Assembly (NCBI GenBank): GCA_012064385.1
Contig: QRDG01000025.1
Coordinates: 326,392-390,391 of the forward strand
Direction: 5' to 3'
DNA length: 64,000 nt
From: Puccinellia tenuiflora
Taxonomy: Eukaryota > Streptophyta > Magnoliopsida > Poales > Poaceae
In this document: piece after piece, positions 1 to 10,744 of the stretch
Layout of the letters: each line of letters starts with the position of its first letter
Numbering within the stretch: position 1 is the first letter of the stretch
Notes under the pieces: model-generated
The model's database searches: none
Told to the model about the DNA's origin: nothing
What the model saw: only the letters and a program-made list of their open reading frames with translations
Position numbers and translations under genes: made by a program

Positions 1-390
1 TTTATTTGGTCCTTTAAAACAGATGCGGTTTGATTTGTGCTATGTGTCAGAAGATTAGATCAAATTATTCTATGTCTCAAAGAGGAGATTGGATTGGAGA
101 TAGAAGCACATGTAAGCTCTAAAGAATAAACCAAGTTGTATGAGTACCAAGTGGTATAGTAATTCCATTTGTGAGCAAATTATTAAACATCCAGTGCGTG
201 TTCAAGAGTGATTAGTAGTTTTTCGCAAAAAAAAAGAGTGATTAGTAGTGATAAATGTGAGTCGGGATGGCACTTAAGTTAAGTGGGTTCGAGAGCAACT
301 AGGAGATGTACTCGTCCGTCCAAGAGAACGATTAGGAGTGATAAAAACAATTAATAAAGAAAAATATGATAGTGGTATCTAAATATGTTA

Positions 391-804
391 GGCTGGTGCC
401 AGTGGGGGCGATAGCGCGGGCGGTACCGCCCGGCGCCGGGCGAGAGAGAGGCGAGAGGGAGGCGAGACGGCAGCGGCGGGCGCTACCGCCCCACTACAGC
501 CCGCATTGGCACCATGGCGCGGGCGAGAGGGAGGCGAGAGGCGGGCGAGAGCGGGGCGACGCGCTGGCGGCTGCAGGCGAGAGGGAGGCGAGAGGTGGGC
601 GTGAGAGGCTGACGTGTGGGTCCGCCTGGAAGAAAAGGGAAAAAGAATTAAAAGGTGAAGGGAAAAAAGGGAAGAAAAAAGGTGACGTGGCTATAGCCTG
701 AGACTACAGCCCATGCACTGGCACCGTGAGGTGAGAGTGGGGTGAGAGTGGGGGTAAAATCTGACGTGGCGGGGCGATAGTGAGGCGGTGCACTGGCACC
801 AGCC
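391..804. mobile_element. PIF/Harbinger (Tourist-like) MITE
   Basis: The termini GGCTGGTGCCAGTG and CACTGGCACCAGCC are exact inverted repeats, flanked on both sides by the trinucleotide TTA (388-390 and 805-807). A 3-bp TTA target duplication is the signature of PIF/Harbinger insertions. The interior is GC-rich with repeated GCGAGAGG-type motifs and has no convincing coding content. Confidence 0.8.
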
Positions 805-954
805 TTACGGTACCATAGCACACAAATCTAAATATTTTAATAGCAAATAGATCTTGTACACCTACCTGTATTAAATTCTACAAATAAATTAATAAGATGT
901 GGCTGTGCATTATATGGGTAGTATCATACACCAGTATTGTATGGATGAAACTAT

Positions 955-2219
955 CACTAGTACAAAAACGCTTACCCGTGACGCATCAAAAGATGCTACC
1001 TGTGGCGCATGGCCCTGCGCCACTAACTACCACGCCATGGGTAGCATATTACCCATGGCGCACGCGGTTTGGTGCGCCACGAATACGGCAAAATACTCAT
1101 GGCGTACGGCCGAAATATGCCACCGCTACCTATTTATAAATTTGAAAAAAAAATGCGAGCCGCGGCCGGAGCGGGCCGCGGGGGGCTCCGTGGTCGCTGG
1201 CACGGCTCCAGGATGGCCGCCGCGACCGCCTAGCCGCATGGGCTCCGCCGTCGCCTCGGCTCCATGGTCGCAGGGGGTCAACCCACTGCCGGCCGCGGGG
1301 GGCTGCGGTCCACACGCCCAGTTGCCGCCGCCGCCGGAAGCGGACGCGGGGCCCCCCGACCGCCGCCGTCGCCGCGAGCCCATCCATCCCCGTGAGGGGC
1401 TCCGTCCATGGCCAGCTCGCCGACCGCCATCGCCACTCCTTGTGCCCACGCTCGCGAGGGGGCTCCGGTCCACGCCCAGCCGCGGGGGGCTTCGGCCTCG
1501 CCGGACGCGGGGGGGCTTTGCTCCGGCGGCCGCCACTGCGCCTCGGGTCCACGCTCGCCACGCCGCCGCGGGGCCTCAAAATCACCGGGAGCCTCTTGCT
1601 GGGCCGCATGGAGGGACGACCACGCACGACGCGGGCGAGCGGACGGCGGACTCCATGCAGGTCGACGCCGCGCCGTCTCGACGGCAACCTCCACCGCCGG
1701 TGGCTCCTCGCGGCAAAGGGGATGGGAGGGGCCGGCAACCTCGGGGGGGGGGGGGGGGGGGGCTTTGTGCCGAGGGGAACGGCAGCTACCGGGGGGCTTC
1801 ATGGCAGGACAGCCCACGAGCGCAACAGGATAAGGATAAGATATGGGCGGTTGTATGGCTTCGATCCGGATCTGGATCTGAAAAGAAAAAGGAAAAAATT
1901 CGACCACTTACCAGTTACGCACTTATTTATGTTGCGCCACGGCTGTTTGGTACGGGTGGCGCAGTAAACAATGGTACGCCACGGCTATATCATTATCCGT
2001 AATGCATCATATTTGGGTGCGCCACGGGTAAGGAGGGTGCCACCCCCGCCTGTCCAGTATGTACTTAGCCATGGCGCACCACTATATTTTGGTGCCCCAC
2101 GGGTAATGGGTCACCCGTGACGCATCGTTTTTAGTGCGCCACGACTATATAGCCATGGGGCACCGAAATTGTTGTGCGCCACGGCTATTTATCCCACTAT
2201 AAGTCTTTTCCTATTAGTG
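955..2219. mobile_element. Non-autonomous CACTA (CMC) transposon
   Basis: The element begins CACTAGTACAAAAACGC and ends with the inverted CTATTAGTG. It is flanked by a 3-bp TAT target duplication (952-954, 2220-2222). Both subterminal regions hold many copies of GCGCCAC and its complement (about 970-1130 and 1930-2190), which is typical of CACTA transposase-binding regions. The roughly 700-bp interior is very GC-rich, includes a run of 20 G at 1743-1762, and gives open frames in several registers that look like composition artefacts. No transposase is present. Confidence 0.87.
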
Positions 2220-2226
2220 TATTATA

Positions 2227-2611
2227 CTCCCTCCGGTACGGTGTACTGGACGCGCGTGAGGTTTCTCTGTGATTTAGGCAACCGTTGATTGGGTAAATAA
2301 AAATTGAGCCGCAAACTTAATTTCATTGTTTTTGGTTAGGCCCATAACTGCATGTGCGTGCAAATCTCTCCCTAATAACTTCCTTGACCACTAATCTAGC
2401 AAGGATTTCTGCATGCATTGGTGGAAACGGTTTCGTGCATTCATGTTCACACTGCATGCGCAATTTCACTCATGTATACACCAACGGAAGGAGAAGAAAG
2501 GATAAAAATTGCCACCCTAATTAAAACATTCATTAATGCATACACGCCATAAATCCAGATGTGAAACTGCATGGAATTGGAAGCACACCCAGTAAACCGC
2601 ACCGAAGGGAG
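2227..2611. mobile_element. Stowaway MITE (Tc1/mariner type)
   Basis: The left end reads CTCCCTCCGGTACGGTGTAC and the inverted right end is CTCCCTTCGGTGCGGTTTAC. The element is flanked by TA on each side (2225-2226, 2612-2613). The CTCCCTCCG terminus and TA duplication identify Stowaway. At 385 bp it is long for the family. Confidence 0.82.
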
Positions 2612-2635
2612 TACTCTCCACTATAACTAGTCTTA

Positions 2636-2905
2636 GACTAGTCACAGTAGGGGTATCATAGGTAGTATCATGCATGTCATGTTGGCAAAAAGCTGACGTG
2701 TTACTGTAATAATTAGCAGAGAGGTGATAGTGTATCATAGGTAGATACCGTAACATAACGCTTTTCAAGATAAGATGAGTATACAACCTAATAAATACAA
2801 AATTATATAATACTACATATATGTTACTATTCATTGTGTAAATAGTATCATAGACTAGTATTATATAAGATATCACATATATGATACTCCCCATTGTGCC
2901 TAGTC
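2636..2905. mobile_element. MITE, superfamily unresolved
   Basis: GACTAGTCACAGTAGGGG at the left is matched by inverted GACTAGGCACAATGGGG at the right, followed by the similar GTATCATA on both arms. The AT-rich 270-bp body lacks coding potential. No clean target duplication could be read, so the superfamily stays open (a Mutator-type MITE is likely). Confidence 0.65.
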
Positions 2906-3419
2906 TTATCGTTTGTACTTCCACAAGTGTAGACGATCTGATTACAACAAATTAGTACCCTATTTAAATGCATTCAAGTCAAACATAGTCATTGGATACG
3001 GATTGCCTCGACTTCACTGTCATCTCGGACATGTGCAGTTGGTAGCACAATTAAGCATCGTATCTCGATCTCCTCTAACTAAATCAAAATGATTTGTTCG
3101 GAAAGCACTATATTATTTAGGTTACGAATAGTACCTAATTATAATATGTTTCTCATTGTCAGTCGTATCTCCAAGACATCAGAGTATCAAGATAAAGTAC
3201 TTATTATCTCTCTCTGAGGAACTTGAATAGAAAAGTTACCTAAGATCAAGGAATGAAAATCATATACCACTTGTTCTCATACAACTTGTTTCATTCTAAC
3301 GAGCTTACATGTGCATCTATCTCCAATCTTATCTCCACATTGAGACATAGCATAAATTGATCTAATCTTACGACACATAGCACAAATCAAACCGCATCTA
3401 TTTTAAAGGACCAAATAAA

Positions 3420-4380
3420 AGGACACAAAGTTAAACTTCTGTCACGACCTCCTCGGAGAAACAGGCACAAGTGCATGCAAGGAAATAATAGAAGCGGTTA
3501 GTGCGAGCATGTCGGGCCGCCAATCTGCCAGGAAGCCCTGGAGCCAGTACCCAACAAGCAGCTAACGAGTGAAGCAAGCACTGAACGGAATAATTGGTTG
3601 CGGTGGGATCGGAGCAGGGCATCGTGTAATGCTCACGCCTTAACCTTCGCCTTCCTCACCTACTCCCTTCCTCTCCATCTGGGAGTTGAAATCTTCTCGA
3701 ATATGCGCGTGACGTTGCAGATCTGTATCTTAATTTGCATAAACTTTGAGAGATATTGAGATCGTCATTAGGTACATATGGTATCAGAACCACCGATTCA
3801 TCGGATTTAACCACATATTTGCCCCTTCTCCTTGTCCACCAAAAACAGTGAGTTGTGAGAGAATTGGCGGCGAATCGGGGTAGAAGAGGCAGTGGTTTGG
3901 ATCTCCTATAAAATCCTACATCCTTCCCCTCACTGCGGGCGGAGTGGTGCCATTCATCTGCGCATCCCGACGGCGTGTGGCGGCGGTAGACTATTCGTGT
4001 ATAGATCGAGGGGACAAGAGAGCAGTTGCTCGTAGATCCTTGTTGTGAGTAGTAAATTCTGGCTTGAGGGCTCGATCCATGTACTAATCGCAACGACGAA
4101 AGGCATGTCACTTTCTCGTGTGGCCATGGAGATGTTACATACCTTCATCACAGAGATGAAGGCGCAAGGCCCCATGATGGCAGCTTCCATCAAGGCTATG
4201 GCAGGCACAGTTTCGGCTATGGGGTTGTGGATGCCGCAAGTCACCGGCTCCATCGACACGCTCAACCCGTCGATCGAAGTTGTGGGAGCTCGTGTGGCGG
4301 TTTTGGAGGCGGAGCACAATCATGTCAAGCTTACTCGCACACCGAGGCATGAAGGGCACGACACGGATGGGTATCCCTGA
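3420..4380 (+). mobile_element. Degenerate LTR-retrotransposon 5' fragment (LTR end, PBS, gag-like start)
   Basis: At 3778-3788 TGGTATCAGAA resembles the initiator-Met tRNA primer-binding site, directly after a sequence that could be an LTR end. The leader that follows runs into an open frame (about 4045-4380) with the feel of a gag N-terminus: a Met-rich helix, then TLNPSIEVVGARVAVLEAEH. The frame stops at 4380 and a CACTA end begins shortly after. No partner LTR is visible, so this is a truncated remnant. Confidence 0.45.
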
Positions 4381-4436
4381 TGTGGCTGAGTCGGTGTAGA
4401 AAAGCTCAACCGTTGGGAAATCCCAAGACGAAGGTT

Positions 4437-4760
4437 CACTAGAAGAAGATATCCTACTAGTGGCGTGCCAATTTCGAATGTGCCACTGCTTATGCGCTCA
4501 TACCAGTGGTGCTCCGCATCAGTGGCGGCGTGCCTTCAATACGCCACTGGTAGGAGTTAAATTCGCAACTAAAAAAGTAAATCCGATGCGCTAATTCTGA
4601 AATTTTACTAAAATTTAAACGGAATTTATAATTTATAAACTCAAATTTTGAAGTTAAAAGTTTTATTCATAGCGGCCATAATTTACATATTTTGACGCCA
4701 AAAGCTTACAGAAATTTAAGGAAAAAAATTGCGGCCGTCAGAGCCCTACTCGTCGTCGTC
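4437..4760. mobile_element. CACTA terminal fragment
   Basis: CACTAGAAGAAGATATCC at 4437 resembles a CACTA terminus. It is followed by subterminal repeats of the type GTGGCGTGCC, GTGCCACTG and CGCCACTGGTAGG up to about 4555, then AT-rich sequence. No matching inverted end (CTAGTG-type) was found downstream, so the element is truncated or its boundary is obscured. Confidence 0.55.
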
Positions 4761-5925
4761 CTTTTATCTAAATTATTAGAATTCTTTGATCAGTATGTTC
4801 GTATTTTTTATTTCGTGACAACGCACAGATATATTTGCTAGTTCTCTTATAAGACACTCAATCTCGTTTGCCATATAGTTTTCATCGGCACCTTGCGTAC
4901 GCATGAACAACTTATTATATATTTTAACTTAGTTGTTGTTTTTATCGATGCAAGTTAGTCTGTTATGATAGAAAATAAAGTAAAAATTAGTGTCATGTAT
5001 AACAAGGGTAGCGGGGCCATGTATGTTAAGCCTTCAATCATGAACTAAGTTATATCTCGTGTTCTTCTTTTGATTTGAGCTATTTCTTCCAATTTACAAA
5101 ATTTCACGTTTTGGACACCGATACTTTTTTAAAGATCAACCATTAACCACTACTTCCATTCCATCTAATATATGTTCAGAAATCCCTAAAAATAAAATAG
5201 TCTGAAAATGCTTTCGAGAAAAACCTACAAGGATAAATATAACTTTAAATCGAATATTTAAAAGTTATGTTCGGTACTTTGCGTAGTTATGAAGAAGAAT
5301 ATGCCGGAAATGTGGAGAGATAGTGCTGGAGCTGCATTGCACGGGAAAGGAAACGAGGACTGGAAGGCAGGCACAGCGGATCCCGCGATTTGGCGCCACG
5401 GCGGGCATCCCATATGGGGTCCCAAACCACGACCGTCGGGACGTTCCCGTCTAGACGTAGATAGCTCACGGCGGGCATCCCGTGTAAAAAAAGACAAAAG
5501 GAGTAGTTAAAATAAGATCTATAAACACAATTTTGTGAACACTGAGTTTTTTTTGCACAGAGTGCGTAATTTTTATTTATTCGAAACTTTGCGCGGATGA
5601 TGAAAACTTATATATGTTTGTCTCTAAAAAAAGTTCAGAATTTTTATAATGTTTTACAATTTTTTAATGTTTTAGAATATATCAAGAGTATGTGAACTCG
5701 GTAGTCAAAACGCCTCTCTCTATGTAAGGCCACTATCTCTTTTCAATATGAATTGATTAGATATCTACCTCATACCTCATACAGTGGTGCTAATCAATGC
5801 AAATCTTACAAGTAACCATATAGAAGGAGTCACCACATGCAACATATTTAATTATCCCAAAGCATGAGAGGCTTTCCAAAAAATTAGCCATGCTATTTAA
5901 TTATCCTTGCTGCCAATGCACTTTA
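4761..5925. other. Intergenic, no recognised gene
   Basis: This AT-rich stretch has a short GC-rich island (about 5330-5480) in which GCGGGCATCCC occurs twice. Open frames are short and have no recognisable domain. I see no convincing gene or complete element. Confidence 0.4.
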
Positions 5926-6490
5926 TTTGCTCGCTCAAGATCCCCAAAGCTATTATTCCCAAAGCTATTATTCAGATGTTTGAACATGCCCGACGTCACT
6001 GCTTGTGGGACAAAGATGATGATTCCTCGTCAATTAATTTATTGGCTGCTTGGTCGACACTGTCGACCTAAAGATTTTGGAGGGCTGGGAGGTCTAACTT
6101 TAGAAATTCAGAATAACGCTTTACTTTTGAAGCAACTTCACAAATTCTTCAGTAGATCGGATTTACCATGGGTTCAGCTGGTTTGGTCCCTATCTGATCT
6201 TGCTTTGCCTCCGCAAGCCAGTCTGCTAGGGGGTCCTTTTGGTTGAAAGATATCTTCATGTGAATGAACACTTACCGTAGCATAACAGCCTCTGCCATTG
6301 GCAATGGCCATACGACTTTATTTTGGAACGATTTTGGGCATGGTAATGAGTTGGTGTGTGACAAATTTCTAAGGTTATACTCCTTTGCCCTCAATGAAGA
6401 TTCTTCGGTAGCTGAGATTGTTTCCACTCATAACTTACCATACGCCTCTCGGTTCAGGCCCACTCTAAGATGGAACAAGTCTGTGAGCTG
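5926..6490 (+). pseudogene. LINE (non-LTR retrotransposon) reverse transcriptase 3' remnant
   Basis: Translation in shifting frames gives pieces typical of the C-terminal part of plant LINE reverse transcriptases: CLWDKDDDSSSINLLAAW, then CRPKDFGGLGGLTLEIQNNA, LLLKQLHKFF and PWVQLVW. Next come SFWWKDIF and GHTTLFWNDFGHG, which belong to the zinc-binding region after the RT domain. Stops and frameshifts (for example near 6243) show it is dead. The part from 6121 on is repeated at 7769 by a tandem duplication. Confidence 0.75.
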
Positions 6491-6548
6491 TTGATGTGTG
6501 TCGATTTGATCCTTGAGAATACTGATTCTAGGATCTTCCCATGGAGTA

Positions 6549-6700
6549 GTGATAACCCACAAGTATAGTGGATCGTAGTAGTTTTCGAAGTAAGTGTGAC
6601 CCAATTTATTGATTCGATACAAGGTGAGGCAAAGAATACTTATAAGACTTAGCAACTGAGTTGTCAATTCAGCCATACCTGGAGAAGCACTAGCAACAGA
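6549..6700. repeat. Dispersed-repeat fragment beginning TGATAACCCACAAGTATAG
   Basis: This sequence resembles, from memory, a widely dispersed Triticeae repeat that begins TGATAACCCACAAG. It follows the LINE tail and is also present in the second copy of the tandem duplication (about 8199-8350). Its element class cannot be established here. Confidence 0.35.
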
Positions 6701-6724
6701 AAAAAGGTGAATTCAGCCACACCT

Positions 6725-7232
6725 AGAGAAGCACTAGTAACAGAACCCGACGATGAGAGTGGAGGGCCATGATGCGAGTTGTTTCTTCTTCATTTGGTCC
6801 TCTCAAATAGTGCGGGCCAAACGCAGTCACCTCCACTCTACATAATCTGTACATGGCTTTGATAGTTGTAGACTCCGACATCCGTAGATAGTCGTCTTAA
6901 CCATCTGCAAGGGCTCCATATGCAAGCACAGCCGTGCACTTATGGATTGATGAGAAACCAACCATTCTCATAGCGTCCTTCTTCAACCTGAACCAGGTGG
7001 CATGCTCCCGCACACCTTGCACCATTCTCACGAACAGATCTCCTCTCATCCGAAATCTCGGACGAAATCCTTTGCATCAAATATCTCCTCGTTTGAGTTT
7101 GGCATTGGCGGCCTCCTCGGCTTGAATATTTGCAACACAATCAAGAATCGCAATGCTCTCGTCTTCCTCGACGTCGATGTTGGTGTCTTCTTCCATTATC
7201 AGGTGCGCCAACAACTCATCGTCGGTGTCCAT
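6725..7232 (-). pseudogene. PIF/Harbinger transposase remnant, copy 1
   Basis: On the minus strand an ATG at 7232 starts MDTDDELLAHLIMEED followed by an acidic helix and QAEEAANAKLKRG, the N-terminus usual for plant Harbinger/ALP1-type transposases. After a stop, a different frame at about 6880-6740 reads DYLRMSESTTIKAMYRLCR and TAFGPHYLRGPNEEETTRI, which matches the region ahead of the DDE nuclease in this family. The middle is deleted and the catalytic DDE part is missing, so no active enzyme can be made. Confidence 0.72.
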
Positions 7233-7768
7233 CTGTTGAAATGAAAAATACGATGCAATCAACGACCAGTCATCGGCGCCGGCAAAATTTCAGAAAAATG
7301 AATGAGCTCCGGCGCCTACCCGTCAATCGGTCGAACACCTTTGATGCAAGGTGGGTGCGCGAGGTCACCGAAGGCTTTTCTAGGCGCGGCAACGAGCTAC
7401 GTCGCGGCGGGGGGTGGAGGAGGGGAGGTAGGTCGGACGTGTCGTGGTTTTCTGAGTTCGGCGAGATTCGCCGCGGAGGAGGGAGGTTGGAGCGGCGACG
7501 GGGAGATGCACAAATGAACTTGTTGGATTTTCCTTTCCCATTGACGGGGCTGGCCTGCCTGTGTGTAGCCGATGTGACGGCGCACACCATTTCGTACTGC
7601 GCTACCGAAGCTCTCCCAACGGTGGGGTTTGGCTGGTAGCCCCAGACAAAATAACGGACCGTCCCAGACAAAATCGGCCTACGGGGCGCGCGAGTAAGCG
7701 CCGTTTTTTATCGGCGCGCCTCATACAACTACGGGGGGTTTTGGACACGACGAGTGGACTAAATCGGT

Positions 7769-8150
7769 TTACTTTTGAAGCAACTTCACAAATTCTTCAG
7801 TAGATCGGATTTACCATGGGTTCAGTTGGTTTGGTCCCTATCTGATCTTGCTTTGCCTCCGCAAGCCTAGTCTGCTAGGAGGTCCTTTTGGTTGAAAGAT
7901 ATCTTCATGTGAATGAAACACTTACCGTAGCATAACAGCCTCTGCCATTGGCAATGGCCATACGACTTTATTTTGGAACAATTTTGGGCATGGTAATGAG
8001 TTGGTGTGTGACAAATTTCTAAGGTTATACTCCTTTTCCCTCAATGAAGATTCTTCGGTAGCTGAGATTGTTTCCACTCATAACTTACCATACGCCTCTC
8101 GGTTCAGGCCCACTCTAAGATGGAACAAGTCTGTGAGCTGTTGATGTGTG
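7769..8150 (+). pseudogene. LINE reverse transcriptase 3' remnant, duplicated copy
   Basis: This is the second copy, made by the tandem duplication, of the LINE tail at 6121-6490. The same LLLKQLHKFF and zinc-binding-region pieces can be read, with small additional indels around 7866 and 7915. Confidence 0.7.
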
Positions 8151-8374
8151 TCGATTTGATCCTTGAGAATACTGATTCTAGGATCTTCCCATGGAGTAGT
8201 GATAACCCACAAGTATAGTGGATCGTAGTAGTTTTCGAAGTAAGTGTGGCCCAATTTATTGATTCGATACAAGGTGAAGCAAAGAATACTTATAAGACTT
8301 AGCAACTGAGTTGTCAATTCAGCCATACCTGGAGAAGCACTAGCAACAGAAAAAAGGTGAATTTAGCCACACCT

Positions 8375-8882
8375 AGAGAAGCACTAGTAACAGAACCCGA
8401 CGATGAGAGTGGAGGGCCATGATGCGAGTTGTTTCTTCTTCATTTGGTCCTCTCAAATAGTGCGGGCCAAACGCAGTCACCTCCACTCTACATAATCTGT
8501 ACATGGCTTTGATAGTTGTAGACTCCGACATCCGTAGATAGTCGTCTTAACCATCTGCAAGGGCTCCATATGCAAGCACAGCCGTGCACTTATGGATTGA
8601 TGAGAAACCAACCATTCTCATAGCATCCTTCTTCAACTTGAACCAGGTGGCATGCTCCCGCACACCTTGCACCAACCTCACGAACAGATCTCCTCTCATC
8701 CGACATCTCGGACGAAATCATTTGCATCAAATATCTCCTCATTTGAGTTTGGCATTGGCGGCCTCCTCGGCTTGAATCTTTGCAACACAAGCAAGAATCG
8801 CAATGCTCTCGTCTTCCTCGACGTCGATGTTGGCGTCTTCTTCCATTATCAGGTGCGCCAACAACTCATCGTCGGTGTCCAT
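8375..8882 (-). pseudogene. PIF/Harbinger transposase remnant, copy 2
   Basis: This duplicate of the 6725-7232 remnant again starts MDTDDELLAHLIMEED (ATG at 8882) and has the same downstream fragment at about 8390-8530. It carries a few independent substitutions and, like copy 1, lacks the catalytic domain. Confidence 0.7.
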
Positions 8883-9437
8883 CTGTCGAAATGAAAAAAT
8901 ACGATGCAATCAACGACCAGTCATCGGTGCCGGCAAAATTTCAGAAAAAATGAATGAGCTCCGGCGCCTACCAGTCAATCGGCCGAACACCTTTGATGCA
9001 AGGTGGGTGCGCGAGGTCGCCGAAGGCTTTTCTAGGCGCGGCGACGAGCTACGGCGCGGCGGGGGGGGGGGGGGGGGGGGGGGGTCGGACGTGCCGTGGT
9101 TTTTTGAGTTCGGCGAGATTCGCTGCGGAGGAGGGAGGTGGGAGCGGCGGCGGGGAGACGCACAAATGAACTTGTTGGATTTTCCTTTCCCACTGACGGG
9201 GCTGGCCTGCCTGTGTGTAGCCGATGTGACGGCGCACACCGTTTCGTACTGCGCTACCGAAGCACTCCCCACGGTGGGGTTTGGCTGGTAGCCCCGGACA
9301 AAATAACGGACCATCCCAGACAAAATCGGCCTACGGAGCGCGTGAGTAAGCGCCGTTTTTTATCGGCGCGCCTCGTACAACTTACCGCGGGGGGGGGGGG
9401 GGGGGGTTTTGGACACGACGAGTGGACTAAATCGGTT

Positions 9438-9871
9438 GCATGTGGATCGAGGCGTGGCAGAGAAACCGACAGTTAAACTAGCAAGCACCGTGTTGACCTT
9501 TCAGATTCGCTAGCCGATTTCGATCCCTTTTCATCGATCAAGGCACGTCGAGTGCGCGCGCCCATACCGTGGAAAGCTTATTCAACTTCATCCCGAGCAT
9601 GGAGATTTATGATTCCAGGGGCTCAGATCGGAGTGCACGCGGCTGCCGTGACAGTCATTAAACATGAAAATCAGACGCGGCAGAGGCATCCGAGGGAAAC
9701 AGGGTATGTGGCGGGCCGAAATCTGGGCATGGGATCTCGGAGAAGAATTCTGAACAAAGCCCAAATGAAGCAGGGATAGGAACTGATTGCATGTCACTGA
9801 GGTGAGCACATTGAGAACTGATTGCATGTCGTTGAATTCAGATTAAGCCATGAAGAACGACAAGTCGTATG
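9438..9871. other. Intergenic flank, no gene seen
   Basis: Unique-looking sequence between the tandem duplication and the LTR element. GAACTGATTGCATGTC occurs twice (about 9780 and 9813). The short open frames are not convincing. Confidence 0.4.
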
Positions 9872-9876
9872 TTTTG

Positions 9877-10730
9877 TGATGTAGCCCAACCCACGTCCAT
9901 CACCATGTCATGCGCTTCAACATACGACAAGCCACCAAGGACTCCAAAGGGTGGCAAGGAACTCCATGGACTCCAATCAACTAAGGCATACGCGTGGATG
10001 AGGAGAAGGAAGCGTCATGGACAAGGAGAGGAAGAAGGAGGCGAAGACAGGCAGGCCGGCCTCCAGCCCGGCCTAGGCCGGCCCCCAGGCCGGCACCCCA
10101 CCAGAGCCGGCCGGCCTCCCAGCCGGCCTAGGCCGGCCCCCAGGCCGGCACCCAACCAGAGCCGGTCGGCCTCCCAGCCGGCCCAGGCCGGCCCCCAGGC
10201 CGGCACCCCTCCAGATGACGCCGGGCCCCCTCCAGACACCGCCGGCCTCCAGGCCGGCCCAGGCCGGCCCCCAGGCCGGACCCCCACCTTTCAGCTCCTT
10301 TGTACTAAGACTATAAATAGCTTTTCCCCTTTTTCATTTGAGGTAGAGAAGAATGAACTAGAGTTGAGCGTTGCTCCTTCCCGTGATGGGTTCCTCCGAG
10401 GAGGATGATGTATCTCTTCTTGTAGCTACTCTCTCACTGCGGTGATTCTAGTAGACCAAGCCAATCTTTCCCTTGTGGATTCTATTGGATCGGTGGACCG
10501 GCCGGTAAGAGAAATCGGTTTCATTAAGCGTGTTGTTGACTTGGGTTTTGGGATCCGGAGGCTGCTCCGCTGGGGGTTTGTTGCCGGGTGATTCTCCCTT
10601 GTAGGCTTCGCGAGTTATCCCCACGATTTGCCCTTTTTCCCCTCGTGTTCTTCGTTTCCACCTCTGTGTTCTTCGTGTTCATCCTCTTCCCCGCCTCAAA
10701 TCCGTGAAGATCGGGCAACACCCTACAACA
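9877..10730 (+). repeat. 5' LTR
   Basis: This 854-bp LTR runs TGATGTAGCC to CCTACAACA. It contains a minisatellite built on GGCCGGCCTCC / AGGCCGGC (about 10050-10285), a TATA box CTATAAATAG at 10311-10320 and a conserved R/U5 part. Confidence 0.93.
10311..10320 (+). promoter_or_regulatory. TATA box of the 5' LTR
   Basis: CTATAAATAG lies just after the GC-rich minisatellite and is conserved at the same place in the 3' LTR (15457-15466). It is the likely core promoter for the retrotransposon transcript. Confidence 0.7.
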
Positions 10731-10732
10731 TA

Positions 10733-10744
10733 TGGTATCAGAGC
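10733..10744 (+). promoter_or_regulatory. Primer-binding site (initiator Met tRNA)
   Basis: TGGTATCAGAGC begins two bases after the 5' LTR end. It is the standard plant LTR-retrotransposon sequence complementary to the 3' end of initiator methionine tRNA. Confidence 0.9.

Larger units (their letters stand above)
1..3419. mobile_element. Long-TIR DNA transposon, non-autonomous, carrying four nested elements
   Basis: The first 170 bases are repeated in inverted orientation at about 3240-3419 (TTTATTTGGTCC at the left edge, GGACCAAATAAA at the right), with scattered mismatches. This is a terminal inverted repeat of about 170 bp. Four other elements (391-804, 955-2219, 2227-2611, 2636-2905) sit inside, so the original element was only about 1.1 kb. 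No transposase reading frame is seen in what remains. The long TIR suggests a Mutator-like or fold-back element, but the target duplication cannot be checked because the left end coincides with the window edge. Confidence 0.7.
6121..9437 (+). repeat. Direct tandem duplication of a 1.65 kb unit
   Basis: The sequence from 6121 (TTACTTTTGAAGCAAC) to 7768 is repeated from 7769 to about 9437 with high identity and no spacer. Copy 2 ends at the same GGACACGACGAGTGGAC sequence as copy 1. Each copy contains a LINE tail and a Harbinger transposase remnant. Copies differ by scattered substitutions, small indels and two guanine runs that are much longer in copy 2 (24 G at 9061-9084 and 18 G at 9389-9406). 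Confidence 0.9.

Noticed and set aside
899..2002. Long plus-strand open frame of 367 codons and its antisense partners
   Set aside because: It crosses the CACTA boundary and is made of GC-rich subterminal and interior repeat sequence with open frames in several registers.
9869..10408. Plus-strand frame of 179 codons in the 5' LTR
   Set aside because: It is the same frame that forms the tail of the long protein in the 3' LTR. In the 5' LTR it has no start or upstream coding context and lies ahead of the TATA box.
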